Positions 1 through 8,175 of a DNA stretch of 64,000 nt are shown here, one piece after another. The notes under the pieces are model-generated. The model saw only the letters and a program-made list of their open reading frames with translations, was not told where the DNA came from and searched no databases. How positions within the stretch are numbered: the stretch's first letter is position 1; the number at the start of each line of letters is the position of its first letter. This stretch comes from Leptospirillum sp. (lineage in GTDB: Bacteria > Nitrospirota > Leptospirillia > Leptospirillales > Leptospirillaceae). Made by a program: the position numbers and the translations under genes. The DNA lies in contig DAHUYM010000007.1 of assembly GCA_027315205.1 (NCBI GenBank), positions 1 to 64,000 on the forward strand, given 5' to 3'.

Positions 1-428
1 TGTCGCCGCCGGGAAACGGTCCGTCTCCGGCCGACCGCCTGACCGCCATCCCGGGGATCGGCCCCAGGACTGCCGCGGTTCTCCTGGCCGAGATTGGAGA
101 CGTCTCCCGTTTCCTCTCGGCCAACCACCTGGTGGCCTATTTCGGCTTCTTTCCGGTCCTTTTCGAATCGGGCGGAAAGTCCCTGGGGTCTCCTCGCATG
201 AGCCGACAGGGGCCCAAACATCTCCGACAGGCCCTGTACATGGCTTCCGTCGCGGCCCTGAAGCACAACCCGGACCTGAGAGCCCTCTACCACCGGAAGA
301 TCAGTCAGGGGAAAGCCCCCAAACAGGCCCTCATCGTCGTCGCCCGAAAACTGTTGACCCTCGTCTACAGCCTGCTCCGATACCAAACCAACTACGATCC
401 TCGCAGGCTGTTCCTGCAACCAACATGA
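1..428 (+). mobile_element. IS110-family transposase, C-terminal part, cut by the window edge
   Basis: The reading frame is open from base 3 to the stop at 426-428. It begins with a helix-hairpin-helix-like stretch (TAIPGIGPRTAAVLLAEIGD) followed by a block containing AYFGFFP, RMSRQGPKHLRQALYMA and a C-terminal basic helix. This is the arrangement of the C-terminal Transposase_20 domain of IS110/IS1111 elements. The N-terminal DEDD catalytic domain lies outside the window, so it is unknown whether the element is intact. No terminal inverted repeat can be assigned with the left end missing. GC content and codon use resemble the neighbours. Confidence 0.85.
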
Positions 429-572
429 TGAGGCGTTCATGACTCCTGTCTTATTCCTGTTCCCCTCTTGTGAACCTTATAGGATGTCTTTTGGGTTTAA
501 GTGGAACGCTCCTTCTCGGGATTTGTTTCAGTGTAAGGGAGGCGGGCACACTTCGCTTCTCTTAGATTGCTC

Positions 573-1373
573 TTACCCGGGAATCGGATCCGGCCTTCCA
601 AGACAGGCGAGAAGAGCCACGAGAATCGGGGGGTCGAGGGGTTCCGGCGGTCGAAGGTGGAGTTCCAGTTCCCGGTCGGCTCGGTCGGGAAGGGGTAATA
701 CCCCGACCAGAAGGCAATCGTTGGGGATGAGGTAGGAGGTGGGGTCGTGGAAGGAGCCGATGCCGGCGGCCATGAGAAACCCTTCCGGTGAGGCGTGGGG
801 GATCCGGAAGGCTCCCGGCCCCATCAACAGGGTACTGGCTTCGGGAAAACGCTCGGGGATCGGTTTGGGAAAGAGACCGACGAAGATGGGACCCGAAAAG
901 GAAGAGGACGCCTTGACGGTGCCACGGAGTCCCGGATAGGACTGCCATCGCTCCTGCCGCTCGACTTGGGTCGTGAGCCGCTTCGGGGAAAATTCGTCGG
1001 CCAGCCGACGGAAGGCGACGGGGGAAACGCCGACAAGGGACGTGAATCGGCTGGTGAAGCTTCCCAGGCTGCTGAACCCCAAATCGAAGCAGATGTCCGT
1101 GACTTTTTCGGGGGTTTTCAGAAGAAGCGTCTTGGCAAATTCGATCCGGAGCGCCGCCAGGTATTCACCTGGGGGAATGCCTACCGTACGCCGGAACAGG
1201 CGGATGAAATGCCAGGGCGTGACGCGGGCTTCTTCCGCGAGTTCCGAGACTGATGGAGGCTCCTGGAGGAACCGGCGCATGGTACGGATCGCCTCTTCGG
1301 CACGCTTCTCAAAGAGTTGAGTTCCGTCTTGCACCAGACCTTCGGGATTGTGCAGTCGTCCGACCGGTATCAT
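573..1373 (-). CDS. AraC-family transcriptional regulator
   Basis: A 266-residue protein with the DNA-binding half at the N-terminus. Two helix-turn-helix units are visible at about residues 40-64 (SVSELAEEARVTPWHFIRLF) and 89-125 (VTDICFDLGFSSLGSFTSRF), the standard AraC/XylS pair. The C-terminal half (about 140-266) is proline-rich and hydrophobic and is not a sensor domain I recognise. The order, DNA-binding first and effector region last, is the reverse of classical AraC. The ATG at 1373 is preceded by GGAG five bases away, supporting this start. It stands alone, so its target cannot be inferred. Confidence 0.85.
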   Translation of the reverse strand: MIPVGRLHNPEGLVQDGTQLFEKRAEEAIRTMRRFLQEPPSVSELAEEARVTPWHFIRLFRRTVGIPPGEYLAALRIEFAKTLLLKTPEKVTDICFDLGFSSLGSFTSRFTSLVGVSPVAFRRLADEFSPKRLTTQVERQERWQSYPGLRGTVKASSSFSGPIFVGLFPKPIPERFPEASTLLMGPGAFRIPHASPEGFLMAAGIGSFHDPTSYLIPNDCLLVGVLPLPDRADRELELHLRPPEPLDPPILVALLACLGRPDPIPG

Positions 1374-1543
1374 GGATCTCCGATCCGTGGATCAAGAGGT
1401 CAAGACTCTTCGTTTCATGCCGATGGCGGGAAACGCATGCCCATACCTTACCTTAAGTGAGTCCCTTGTTTAAAACGCTTCGGGGAAAATGCCCCGATCG
1501 CTCTCTCCTCCAACCGACTTGCACGTTAAAGCCATGCACACCG

Positions 1544-1993
1544 CTACAGGATTTTCTCCCACTCATCGATCATTCGTTTAAGAATCCGGTCCAGATCCGA
1601 AAGAAGCCCTGGAGTGAGCTTTGAAATCCCCATCGCATATTCTTCGGCACGCGCTCGATGAAACCTTTTGAGAAGAATTCTCGATTTTGGTGTTGCACGA
1701 ACGATTTTCTGACGACGGTCGCCCGGGTTTTCACGGCGCTCCACGAACCCCTGAAAATGAAGGCGATCGATCATCTGGCTTACCGAAGACAGTGACATTT
1801 TAAAGTTCTCGGCGATTTTCGAAAGGGTCAGATCGCCTTCGGTCTCCAGTCGTTTAAGGATAAGGACTTGTGGAAGGGTCACGGAATATTCATTCATGAG
1901 AGCCAAAACTTTTCCTTCGCGATGCGAGATGCGGTTGACAACTTCCACAAGGCGTTCGCCGATCGCAATCGGCATCTTGTTGCCCGGCATCAT
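1544..1993 (-). CDS. MarR-family transcriptional regulator
   Basis: A 149-residue winged-helix protein of normal MarR length. The winged helix covers about residues 53-102, with the recognition helix around SLSSVSQMIDRLHFQGFV and a basic wing (RRENPGDRRQKIV). Helices at both ends would form the dimer interface. It is translationally coupled to the upstream VOC gene by a four-base ATGA overlap at 1990-1993, so the two form one operon. It most likely represses its own operon through the paired palindromes at 2591-2635. The ligand is unknown; the VOC partner suggests a small electrophilic or aromatic compound, which is inference. Confidence 0.88.
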   Translation of the reverse strand: MMPGNKMPIAIGERLVEVVNRISHREGKVLALMNEYSVTLPQVLILKRLETEGDLTLSKIAENFKMSLSSVSQMIDRLHFQGFVERRENPGDRRQKIVRATPKSRILLKRFHRARAEEYAMGISKLTPGLLSDLDRILKRMIDEWEKIL

Positions 1994-2577
1994 TCCGGTC
2001 TCCCTGGATTCCAGATCAGGCGGGACATCGACGGAGGCCGGATTTGGACCTGGTTCCAGAACCCCAGGCAGGTGATCTCCAGATGATTTCCGAACGGATC
2101 GTTGAAATAAAGAGACGCTTGGCCGGGAGGCCCGAGTTGCAATGGGCCTTCGACCGGGATTCCCCGGGCTTCGAGTCGCTCTTTCCAGTATGGAAAATCC
2201 GAAGGACGGGATTCGAACGCAATGTGGGGATGTCCAACCTCGGATGACGGCTGGCCTTTGGATTGGAAAAACAGATCCAGGCGGGTCGATCCCCCGAGAC
2301 AGACGGAAACGTGGTGTGAGCCTTCACCATTATTGGGAGCAACGGGGCGTCCGAACCGTTTGAAGGTTTCGTCGTCCACCCTAATAAGATAGGTGGCTCC
2401 CAAGAGATCGCAATAAAAACGACGGGCTTCATCCAGATCGCGAACAGGAATCGTGATGTGGTCCAACCGCTTCAGACTCGGTTGCCCCAGATTCACGAGA
2501 ACCCTTTTAAGTTTCACGAGCCCCATCCACCACCGAAAGCCCAAGAGAGCAAGTTTTCTTTGCATCTGGTGTGCCAT
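1990..2577 (-). CDS. VOC (glyoxalase/dioxygenase fold) metalloprotein
   Basis: A 195-residue protein with one vicinal-oxygen-chelate domain from about residue 35. LDHITIPVRDLDEARRFYCD opens the first beta-alpha-beta unit; HHVSVCL and a terminal GNHLEITCLG supply likely metal ligands. The family includes glyoxalases, ring-cleavage dioxygenases and fosfomycin/bleomycin resistance proteins, and the sequence does not decide between them. An ATG at 2592 lies inside the operator and has no ribosome site. The ATG at 2577 follows GGAGAG with a five-base gap, so that start was chosen. First gene of a two-gene operon with the marR gene. Confidence 0.8.
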   Translation of the reverse strand: MAHQMQRKLALLGFRWWMGLVKLKRVLVNLGQPSLKRLDHITIPVRDLDEARRFYCDLLGATYLIRVDDETFKRFGRPVAPNNGEGSHHVSVCLGGSTRLDLFFQSKGQPSSEVGHPHIAFESRPSDFPYWKERLEARGIPVEGPLQLGPPGQASLYFNDPFGNHLEITCLGFWNQVQIRPPSMSRLIWNPGRPE

Positions 2578-2590
2578 CGTTACTCTCTCC

Positions 2591-2649
2591 AAACTAGTTT
2601 ATATTAATTAATATTTTATATATATAAACTAGTTTTGGGATGCTGTCAA
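2591..2649 (-). promoter_or_regulatory. Promoter of the VOC-marR operon with twin MarR-type palindromes
   Basis: On the minus strand, TTGACA (2649-2644) and TATATA (2626-2621) are separated by exactly 17 bases. The 10-base palindrome AAACTAGTTT occurs twice: at 2626-2635, filling the spacer against the -10, and at 2591-2600, just upstream of the ribosome site. The two copies belong to a larger inverted repeat with 14-base arms (2591-2604 and 2622-2635). Placement over the core promoter fits repression by the MarR protein encoded in the operon. Confidence 0.75.
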
Positions 2650-2700
2650 CGGCCGATGAGAGAGACTCGAGACGAGATCCGCGAAACACGCCGTCATCCG

Positions 2701-3861
2701 TCACTTCAGTGTGTAGGTCAAACCGGCGTTGATTTGCAGGGAATTGGGGGTGAATCCCGGAGCGGGATCGTTCAGGTAACTGTCGATGGCCTGTATGGAA
2801 AAGGCCAGGTTCCCGAATACAGGTATCGTCAGGCCGGCGCTCACATTCGCGGAATACGCGTTCATGTCGTTCCACTCCGGCGTAATGGATCCGGTTTGCG
2901 TCAACATGATGTCGTGCGGAAATGTATAGAAGTAATTGTCCCCGAACGTGGAGCCGATCAGGTTCTTGTTGTTGCCGGGGTCCGTGAACTCCTGCTTGGT
3001 GTAGTCCGTGGTGAGCGTGAAATTGAGCTGCTGCTTCGCGCTCTTATAGGCCGTGTACCCGATGCCGGCGCCGTACATTTGCTGGAGATCCAGGCCCTGG
3101 GTCGAGTTGTGGTCAAAGATGGCGTGACCCAGCACATAGAAGTCCTTCGAGAAGTACCGGTCCTGCTCGGCGTTCCCATGGAAGATGCTTGTTTCGATCG
3201 TGGGGGTGTTCGGCTGTGAAATGCTTCCGTATGTGCTGCTGAAACCCAGGATCGTCCGGTCGCGGGACGGCATCCATGGGACAGACGGAACGGAGCGGGT
3301 CAGCGCAATCCCGCTCGAATACGTGTTGACGTTCTGGGTGGAGGTGACATTGCTCGCCCCGAAGGTGACGGAGCCGGTCCAGCCGTGAAACAGCCCCCCC
3401 GAAGATGCGATGGCGGTCCTGTAGCTTTTTTCATCCACGAGATAGGTGATTGTCTTGACCGGGAGGATTTGCGCGCCCGTCTTGGTATGGACCGTCAGGA
3501 TCTGGTTTGCCAGATCGAGCGTTCCCACGGGAACTTGCATGCCGGGAAGGACAAAGGGGTCCTTTGGCGTCGTGACGATCACCGCAAAATTTTCGGCGGT
3601 ATGCAGTTCCTTGATTTTGTCCAGCGGCACAGTGATTTCGCCGGCGGCATCCGCCTTGAAGACCACTTTCCCGTCGGACATGCGTTCAAGCTGTCCCGTC
3701 AAGCGGTCTCCGTTCGAGAAGATCAGGACATCGAAAGGGGAGGCCGGGGCCGTCGTTGCCGCGTGCGCGGAGACGGGCAGTCCCGAACCGAAGAAAGCGG
3801 TCAAAAGACAGATCCATCCCAGAAGGCAGAGATGTCTGAGGGTTTTGGACAAAAGGCGCAT
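2701..3861 (-). CDS. DUF481 (YdiY-like) outer-membrane protein
   Basis: A 386-residue protein starting with a signal peptide that ends near SAHAAT at about residue 35. The next 60 residues carry the pattern FSNGDRLTGQLERMSDGKVVFKAD..GEITVPLDKI, the conserved N-terminal region of DUF481 proteins. The remainder has alternating aromatic/polar strands (YSSGIALTRS, FHGNAEQDRYFSKDFYVLGHAIFDHN, NAGLTYTLK) as expected for a beta-barrel, ending in a short strand at the C-terminus. Relatives are described as salt- or acid-induced outer-membrane proteins; the specific role here is unknown. Monocistronic, divergent from the polymerase cassette. Confidence 0.8.
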   Translation of the reverse strand: MRLLSKTLRHLCLLGWICLLTAFFGSGLPVSAHAATTAPASPFDVLIFSNGDRLTGQLERMSDGKVVFKADAAGEITVPLDKIKELHTAENFAVIVTTPKDPFVLPGMQVPVGTLDLANQILTVHTKTGAQILPVKTITYLVDEKSYRTAIASSGGLFHGWTGSVTFGASNVTSTQNVNTYSSGIALTRSVPSVPWMPSRDRTILGFSSTYGSISQPNTPTIETSIFHGNAEQDRYFSKDFYVLGHAIFDHNSTQGLDLQQMYGAGIGYTAYKSAKQQLNFTLTTDYTKQEFTDPGNNKNLIGSTFGDNYFYTFPHDIMLTQTGSITPEWNDMNAYSANVSAGLTIPVFGNLAFSIQAIDSYLNDPAPGFTPNSLQINAGLTYTLK

Positions 3862-3999
3862 GAATCTATTTTTCTCCTTCGTTCAAAAGATCTTGACTTA
3901 GGTTCTACCGCAGATTTCCCCATTGTCAAAGCGCCGGTTTTCGGAGGATGAGATCCCGGGTTCCCTCGGAAGGGGGCAGGGCTTATCCGGTGCGGAGAT

Positions 4000-4041
4000 T
4001 TGACAGCCCTCCCGTTTTTAGGAAAAATATTTGTACGACAA
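4000..4041 (+). promoter_or_regulatory. Candidate promoter with operator-like palindrome before the polymerase cassette
   Basis: A TTGACA box lies at 4000-4005, with an AT-rich -10-like stretch (AAATAT) around 4025-4030. The spacing of 19 is longer than ideal. Directly after it, at 4031-4041, is TTGTACGACAA, an inverted repeat TTGT-N3-ACAA positioned where a repressor would block the start of transcription. Whether this is a LexA operator cannot be told from the sequence. Confidence 0.4.
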
Positions 4042-4073
4042 TTTTTTACTGATGATCCGAGAGGGTTTCCTCC

Positions 4074-4880
4074 ATGTCCTGGCACCCTGGCCGCACGCGA
4101 GTCTTCCCGGAAGAGTCCGACCCCTGGACGCGACAGCGCACCCGGCCTCTCGACTCCCGGAGTGCGGTCGTCTTCTTCCGAGAGGTCCGGCGGTTTCTCC
4201 TGGAGGGAGGCAGGACCTACTGGATCGCCGGGGAGGGAGGGATCGCCCCCGACCCCCTCCTCCTGGTGTCCAGCCGCGAGCAGTCTCCGGAGCACTGGCG
4301 GGAACTTCTCGGGCGCGTCCGGATCCGTCGGGGATTCACGAAAGACCAGCTGAGATCTATTCTTGGGGATCTGTCCTCCCGGATCGCATCGGAAACCGTC
4401 CCCTGTCTTCTTCTGTTCTCCGGGTTCGAGCCTTCGGAGAATCTCTCCCCGGGGGATTCGAAACGGCTCCATCAGGAAATCCGGCGGCTCTTTGGAGAAA
4501 CCGATCCGGAAAGATGCCGACTTTTCCTTCTTCAGGCCGCCGATCCGCGCTTTATCGCCGACACCGCCGACGGGGACGGAGGCGTCCTTCCGGAGGCACC
4601 GGCCCCATCGTCTAAGGAGGGAACCATGGGCAAATCCGTTTCCACGTTCCGCGAACAGGTCGAGCAGGAGGAAAAGTCCTGGAGGCCGTTTCGAAAGGGC
4701 CTCTCCCGGGCGGAGCAGGACGTCCTGGACCGGCTTTTCGAAACCTCCCGGCTCTATGTGCATGCCGGCGGGGAAATGTCCGGACAGACCCATCCGTTCA
4801 ACGTCCTTCTCCTGAGCGTGATCCTTGACCTCTCCCGCCGGATCGAGGCGCTGGAAGAAGAACGTTCCCGCCGCCCGTGA
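4074..4880 (+). CDS. RecA-like protein lacking a P-loop, partner of the family B polymerase
   Basis: A 268-residue protein that I cannot assign firmly. Residues about 55-125 (LLLVSSREQSPEHW, RIRRGFTKDQLRSIL, ETVPCLLLFSGFE) resemble the central part of RecA/RadA-like ATPases (nucleotide-binding core strands and an arginine-rich segment), but no Walker A motif is present. The last 84 residues form a separate mostly helical segment. A perfect in-frame Shine-Dalgarno and ATG sit inside the gene at 4614-4628 and could yield this segment alone. The ATG at 4074 is preceded by GAGAGGG eight bases away. The stop overlaps the GTG of the polymerase gene (4877-4880), so the two are coupled. By analogy with ImuA beside DnaE2 it may be a polymerase accessory factor; this is inference. 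Confidence 0.6.
   Translation: MSWHPGRTRVFPEESDPWTRQRTRPLDSRSAVVFFREVRRFLLEGGRTYWIAGEGGIAPDPLLLVSSREQSPEHWRELLGRVRIRRGFTKDQLRSILGDLSSRIASETVPCLLLFSGFEPSENLSPGDSKRLHQEIRRLFGETDPERCRLFLLQAADPRFIADTADGDGGVLPEAPAPSSKEGTMGKSVSTFREQVEQEEKSWRPFRKGLSRAEQDVLDRLFETSRLYVHAGGEMSGQTHPFNVLLLSVILDLSRRIEALEEERSRRP
4614..4628 (+). promoter_or_regulatory. Internal ribosome-binding site and ATG inside the RecA-like gene
   Basis: AAGGAGG at 4614-4620 is followed after five bases by ATG at 4626, in the same frame as the 4074-4880 gene. This is the strongest Shine-Dalgarno match in the neighbourhood. It predicts a second product of 84 residues ending at the same stop (4880). Confidence 0.5.
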
Positions 4881-7117
4881 AGCCGGAGGAGCTTCCGACG
4901 TTCTTCAAGAGAACGGGCGATCCCGTGCCGTCCGGTTCCGAAATCCGCGGGTTCCTGTTCGATATCACGGAAGAAGAGGAGGGGGTCGGACTCTGGATCC
5001 GGACCCCTGACCGCAGGATGATCTTTCTCCGGGATCCTGCGTTTAGGCCTTCCGTTCTCATGGAAGCGTCCGGGAGCGCCCTCCGGAACGTGTCGACCCG
5101 GCTTTCGCGGATGGACCCCTTTCTTTCGCGAAGGAAAGAGCGGTGGAAGGACCTGTTCACCGGGGAAGAGCACGATATGACCGCGCTCGTGTTCTCCCGT
5201 CCGCGGGCCTTCCGGGATTTTCTCGCCTGCCTCCCGTCTCTTTCACGTCTTCCGGTCCGTTTCTTCAACGCGGACATCGACGTTTCCATGCGCTACCTCT
5301 GCCAGAACCGGATCCACCCGCTATCGTTTGTGCATATCGAGAAGGAGGGGGACACCGTTCTTGGGATCCATCCCGATCCCGACAGGGACTTTCCGGAGGA
5401 GACCCTGGAGAGTGCGGAGATCTTCCTGGATGGAAATCGGATCGTCCTCTCCGACGGCAGGGACGAGCGGATGTTCCTTGACACCGGATTCTCCCTTCTC
5501 CGGCATCTGGCCGACTGGATCCGCGGCCACAACATCGATGTCCTCTATTCGCGCGGAGGTGACCGCCGGATTTTTCCGGGACTCCTGGCCGAGCTCTCGC
5601 ACCGTTTCCTCCCGGACGCCGCCCCGTTTTACGGGAGGCCGTTCGTCCTTTCGGGACGGTGGCACCTGGACAGGAGTACCTCCTTTTTCCTGAAGGAATC
5701 GTTCCTTTCGGGTCTGATCGAGATCGCGCGTTTCAGTTTCGTCGATTTCCAGACATTGGCCCGGTGCACAGCCGGAGGAGCTATTTCCTCCGCGCAGATC
5801 GCCTATGCCCTCCAGAACGGAATCCGGATTCCGTTTGCGAAGGAAAAGACAGAAGGATTCTCTTCCGGCCTCGAATTCCTTCAAAAGGACCGGGGAGGGA
5901 TGGTCATGGTTCCCCGGGCCGGCGTATACGAAAACGTCACGGAAATCGATTTTTCGTCCCTCTATCCCGCCCTCATGGTTCACCGGAACATCTCCCCGGA
6001 AACGGTCAACTGCGCCTGTTGTCCTGAAAATCGTGTCCCGGAGAGCCCCCATCATCTTTGTCTGAAGCGGAGGGGGCTTGTCCCCGACGTGCTGGAGCCG
6101 ATCCTGAAACGCCGCCTCTCTCTCAAAAAGGAGTGTTCGGAGCCGCCCGCAGGCACCGACCATGACCGGGCGAAAAAACGGCAGACCGCCCTCAAGTGGA
6201 TACTGGTCGTCTGCTTCGGGTACCTGGGGTACAAGAACGCCCGGTTCGGGAACGTGGAGTCGCACGAAGCCGTGACCGCCTGGGGAAGGGCTTCCCTCCT
6301 TGCCGCCCGTGAAATCCTGGAATCCCGGAATCTCCCCGTGCGCCATGCGATCGTCGATTCCCTGTGGTTTGAAGGTATCGATTCCCCGGACCCCGGAGGG
6401 AACGGCCGTCTGTCCGTCGTCAAGAGCGCCATTCGGGAACGGACGGGGATTCCGATCGAGGTGGAGGGGATCTATTCCTGGATCGTGTTCCTTCCCCGGA
6501 AAGGCTCCACGCTCCTGGGGAGCGCGAACCGCTATTTCGGAAGGATGCGGGACGGCCGGACGAAGATCCGGGGGATCGCCGCGCGCCAATGGGGAACGCC
6601 TCCCTTTATCCGGACGATCCAGGAAGATCTTCTGGAACGCATGGGCCTGTGCGAGAGAGCCTCCGACGTCCGTGCCGCCCTTCCGGAGCTTCTCGAGGCC
6701 GTTCGCGTTCGTCTGCGGGATCTTCGCGACCGGCGGGTTCCCCTTGCGGACCTCTGCCTGTCGGAACGGCTACATCGATCCCCGGAAACCTATCAAAGAG
6801 CCTCTCCTGCCGTCGTCGCGGCCCAGAAAGAAGGGCTTGCCTTCAGGAAGAGGCAAACCGGAACCGTCTCGTACTGGATTTCCGGGAGGGGAGAGTCCTA
6901 CCCGGGGGACCGTGTGGTCCCTTCTCGGGGGGACGAACTCCCCATGGTGGATCTCGGGGATTACGAAACCCTCGCGATCGATGCCGTCCTGGAGATCCTG
7001 GGGCCTTTCTGCCCCGATCCGGAGAGTCTCCGGAAAAGGCTCAAGAATGCGGATCCATCCAAGATTCGTTCCGCAGGAAAGAGACGTTCGGGGAATCTGT
7101 TCCCGTCCTGGTCGTGA
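4877..7117 (+). CDS. Family B DNA polymerase, PolB2-like
   Basis: A 746-residue polymerase. Motif A is EIDFSSLYP with the metal-binding aspartate at residue 358. Motif B is K440 followed by CFGYLGYKNARFG, a variant of the usual KxxxNSxYG. Motif C is IVDSLWFEG (D494) instead of YGDTDS, so the first of the two aspartates is missing but the catalytic one remains. A cysteine cluster (CACC, then C) follows motif A. The N-terminal exonuclease region keeps NADIDVSMRYL and HNIDVLYSRGGD but not a clear DxE set, so proofreading is doubtful. The altered motif C and cysteines recall archaeal PolB2 (Dpo2), which acts in damage tolerance. Starts with GTG overlapping the upstream stop. Confidence 0.85.
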   Translation: MKPEELPTFFKRTGDPVPSGSEIRGFLFDITEEEEGVGLWIRTPDRRMIFLRDPAFRPSVLMEASGSALRNVSTRLSRMDPFLSRRKERWKDLFTGEEHDMTALVFSRPRAFRDFLACLPSLSRLPVRFFNADIDVSMRYLCQNRIHPLSFVHIEKEGDTVLGIHPDPDRDFPEETLESAEIFLDGNRIVLSDGRDERMFLDTGFSLLRHLADWIRGHNIDVLYSRGGDRRIFPGLLAELSHRFLPDAAPFYGRPFVLSGRWHLDRSTSFFLKESFLSGLIEIARFSFVDFQTLARCTAGGAISSAQIAYALQNGIRIPFAKEKTEGFSSGLEFLQKDRGGMVMVPRAGVYENVTEIDFSSLYPALMVHRNISPETVNCACCPENRVPESPHHLCLKRRGLVPDVLEPILKRRLSLKKECSEPPAGTDHDRAKKRQTALKWILVVCFGYLGYKNARFGNVESHEAVTAWGRASLLAAREILESRNLPVRHAIVDSLWFEGIDSPDPGGNGRLSVVKSAIRERTGIPIEVEGIYSWIVFLPRKGSTLLGSANRYFGRMRDGRTKIRGIAARQWGTPPFIRTIQEDLLERMGLCERASDVRAALPELLEAVRVRLRDLRDRRVPLADLCLSERLHRSPETYQRASPAVVAAQKEGLAFRKRQTGTVSYWISGRGESYPGDRVVPSRGDELPMVDLGDYETLAIDAVLEILGPFCPDPESLRKRLKNADPSKIRSAGKRRSGNLFPSWS

Positions 7118-7385
7118 CGAGGGAAATGCTGTGCTCCTTGGGGTATTCGGGCGATCGTCGGTAGAGTGCAGACGGTTACCCGAGAACCCACGACACGTAT
7201 CGCAATCGACCTGGATCACCCGGCGTACGAACTTTTTTGCGAAAGATCGTATAGGTGCGGGAAAGCAAGTTCCGCGACAGGGTCATTGCCTTGGACAAAC
7301 TGGTCGATGGCCGTCACGGGCCGAAAATGAAGGGCAAGTGACTGTGAAAATCAGCCGGAATGAAGTTCGGCGCCGGCCGCGCCTG

Positions 7386-7841
7386 TCAGGGGTTCGTTTG
7401 CTTCTTAAGGAGATTCCCGAGATTCTCAAGAGACCCGGACCAGCCGTGGTGATGTCCATCGCGGGTTTCGGTATCCCCGAATCCTTCGTGGAGCAGGACC
7501 ACTTCGGTTCCGCCGGCAACATCCCTGAAAGTCACCGTGACCACGCTGTTCGAGGCCGGATTCCCGAGCATCGACCAAGTAAAGGAAATTTCCTCGTCGG
7601 GACGAATCGTCCGGTAGACCCCTTCGAACACCGGCGTCATGAAGATACCTCTGGGGTTGTCTCCCGCCATCTCGACCCGCCAGGCCCCTCCGGCTTTGGG
7701 GTCTGTTTTCGCGAGCGTCACCCTCATCTTGCCGGGAGCGAGCCATTTCTTCATGATCTCCGGCTCGAGCCACGCACGAAACACCGCGGTTCTCCCGGCC
7801 TTGATGGTCGTCTTGATCTGCAATCCCGTCTTTTCATCCAT
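7386..7841 (-). CDS. SRPBCC / AHSA1-type protein
   Basis: A 151-residue protein with the activator-of-Hsp90 (AHSA1, START-like) pattern: an N-terminal strand and helix (LQIKTTIKAGRTAVFRAWLEPEIMKKWLAPG), a middle block with GGAWRVEMAGDNPRGIFM and GVYRTIRPDEEISFTWSM, and a C-terminal helix (GWSGSLENLGNLL). Such proteins bind hydrophobic ligands in a helix-grip cavity. Bacterial copies beside an ArsR regulator are common, but their substrates are mostly unknown. It overlaps the end of the arsR gene by eight bases and is co-transcribed with it. Confidence 0.85.
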   Translation of the reverse strand: MDEKTGLQIKTTIKAGRTAVFRAWLEPEIMKKWLAPGKMRVTLAKTDPKAGGAWRVEMAGDNPRGIFMTPVFEGVYRTIRPDEEISFTWSMLGNPASNSVVTVTFRDVAGGTEVVLLHEGFGDTETRDGHHHGWSGSLENLGNLLKKQTNP

Positions 7842-8175
7842 CGGTGCCTCCTTCTATCTCCAATAAGTTCCGTAACGCTTCTAGACGTTCGTTCCAGAAC
7901 TGTTCGTAATAGGAAATCCACTCTTCCGCCGTTTTGAGCGTTTCCGGGTTGAGACGGACGAACTGGTGACTCCCTGCCTTTCGGCGGTCGATCAGTCGGG
8001 CCAGTTCGAGTACCTTCAAATGCTTCGAGATGGCGGCGAGAGACATGCGGTAAGGTCGGGCGATCTCTCCAACGGTTTTTTCCCTTTTTCCGAGGTCGCG
8101 CAGGATCGACCGTCGGGTCGGGTCCGACAGGGCATGGAAGATGTGATCGAGTTCCTGGGTTTTAGATTTAACCAT
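7834..8175 (-). CDS. ArsR-family repressor, probably leaderless
   Basis: A 113-residue winged-helix protein: LDHIFHALSDPTRRSILRDL opens the domain and MSLAAISKHLKVLELARLI is the recognition helix. The metal-binding ELCVCDL box of ArsR/SmtB is absent, so it belongs to the non-metal group often paired with SRPBCC genes. The ATG at 8175 lies about seven bases after a TATATT box, so transcription should begin at or next to the start codon. A longer TTG start at 8211 would place coding sequence over the promoter. It probably represses its own operon through the repeated palindromes at 8170-8227. Confidence 0.8.
   Translation of the reverse strand: MVKSKTQELDHIFHALSDPTRRSILRDLGKREKTVGEIARPYRMSLAAISKHLKVLELARLIDRRKAGSHQFVRLNPETLKTAEEWISYYEQFWNERLEALRNLLEIEGGTDG

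Noticed and set aside
6300-7937. 545-codon frame overlapping the polymerase and the SRPBCC gene
   Set aside because: Arginine/serine-rich shadow of the polymerase in another frame; no ribosome site or motif.
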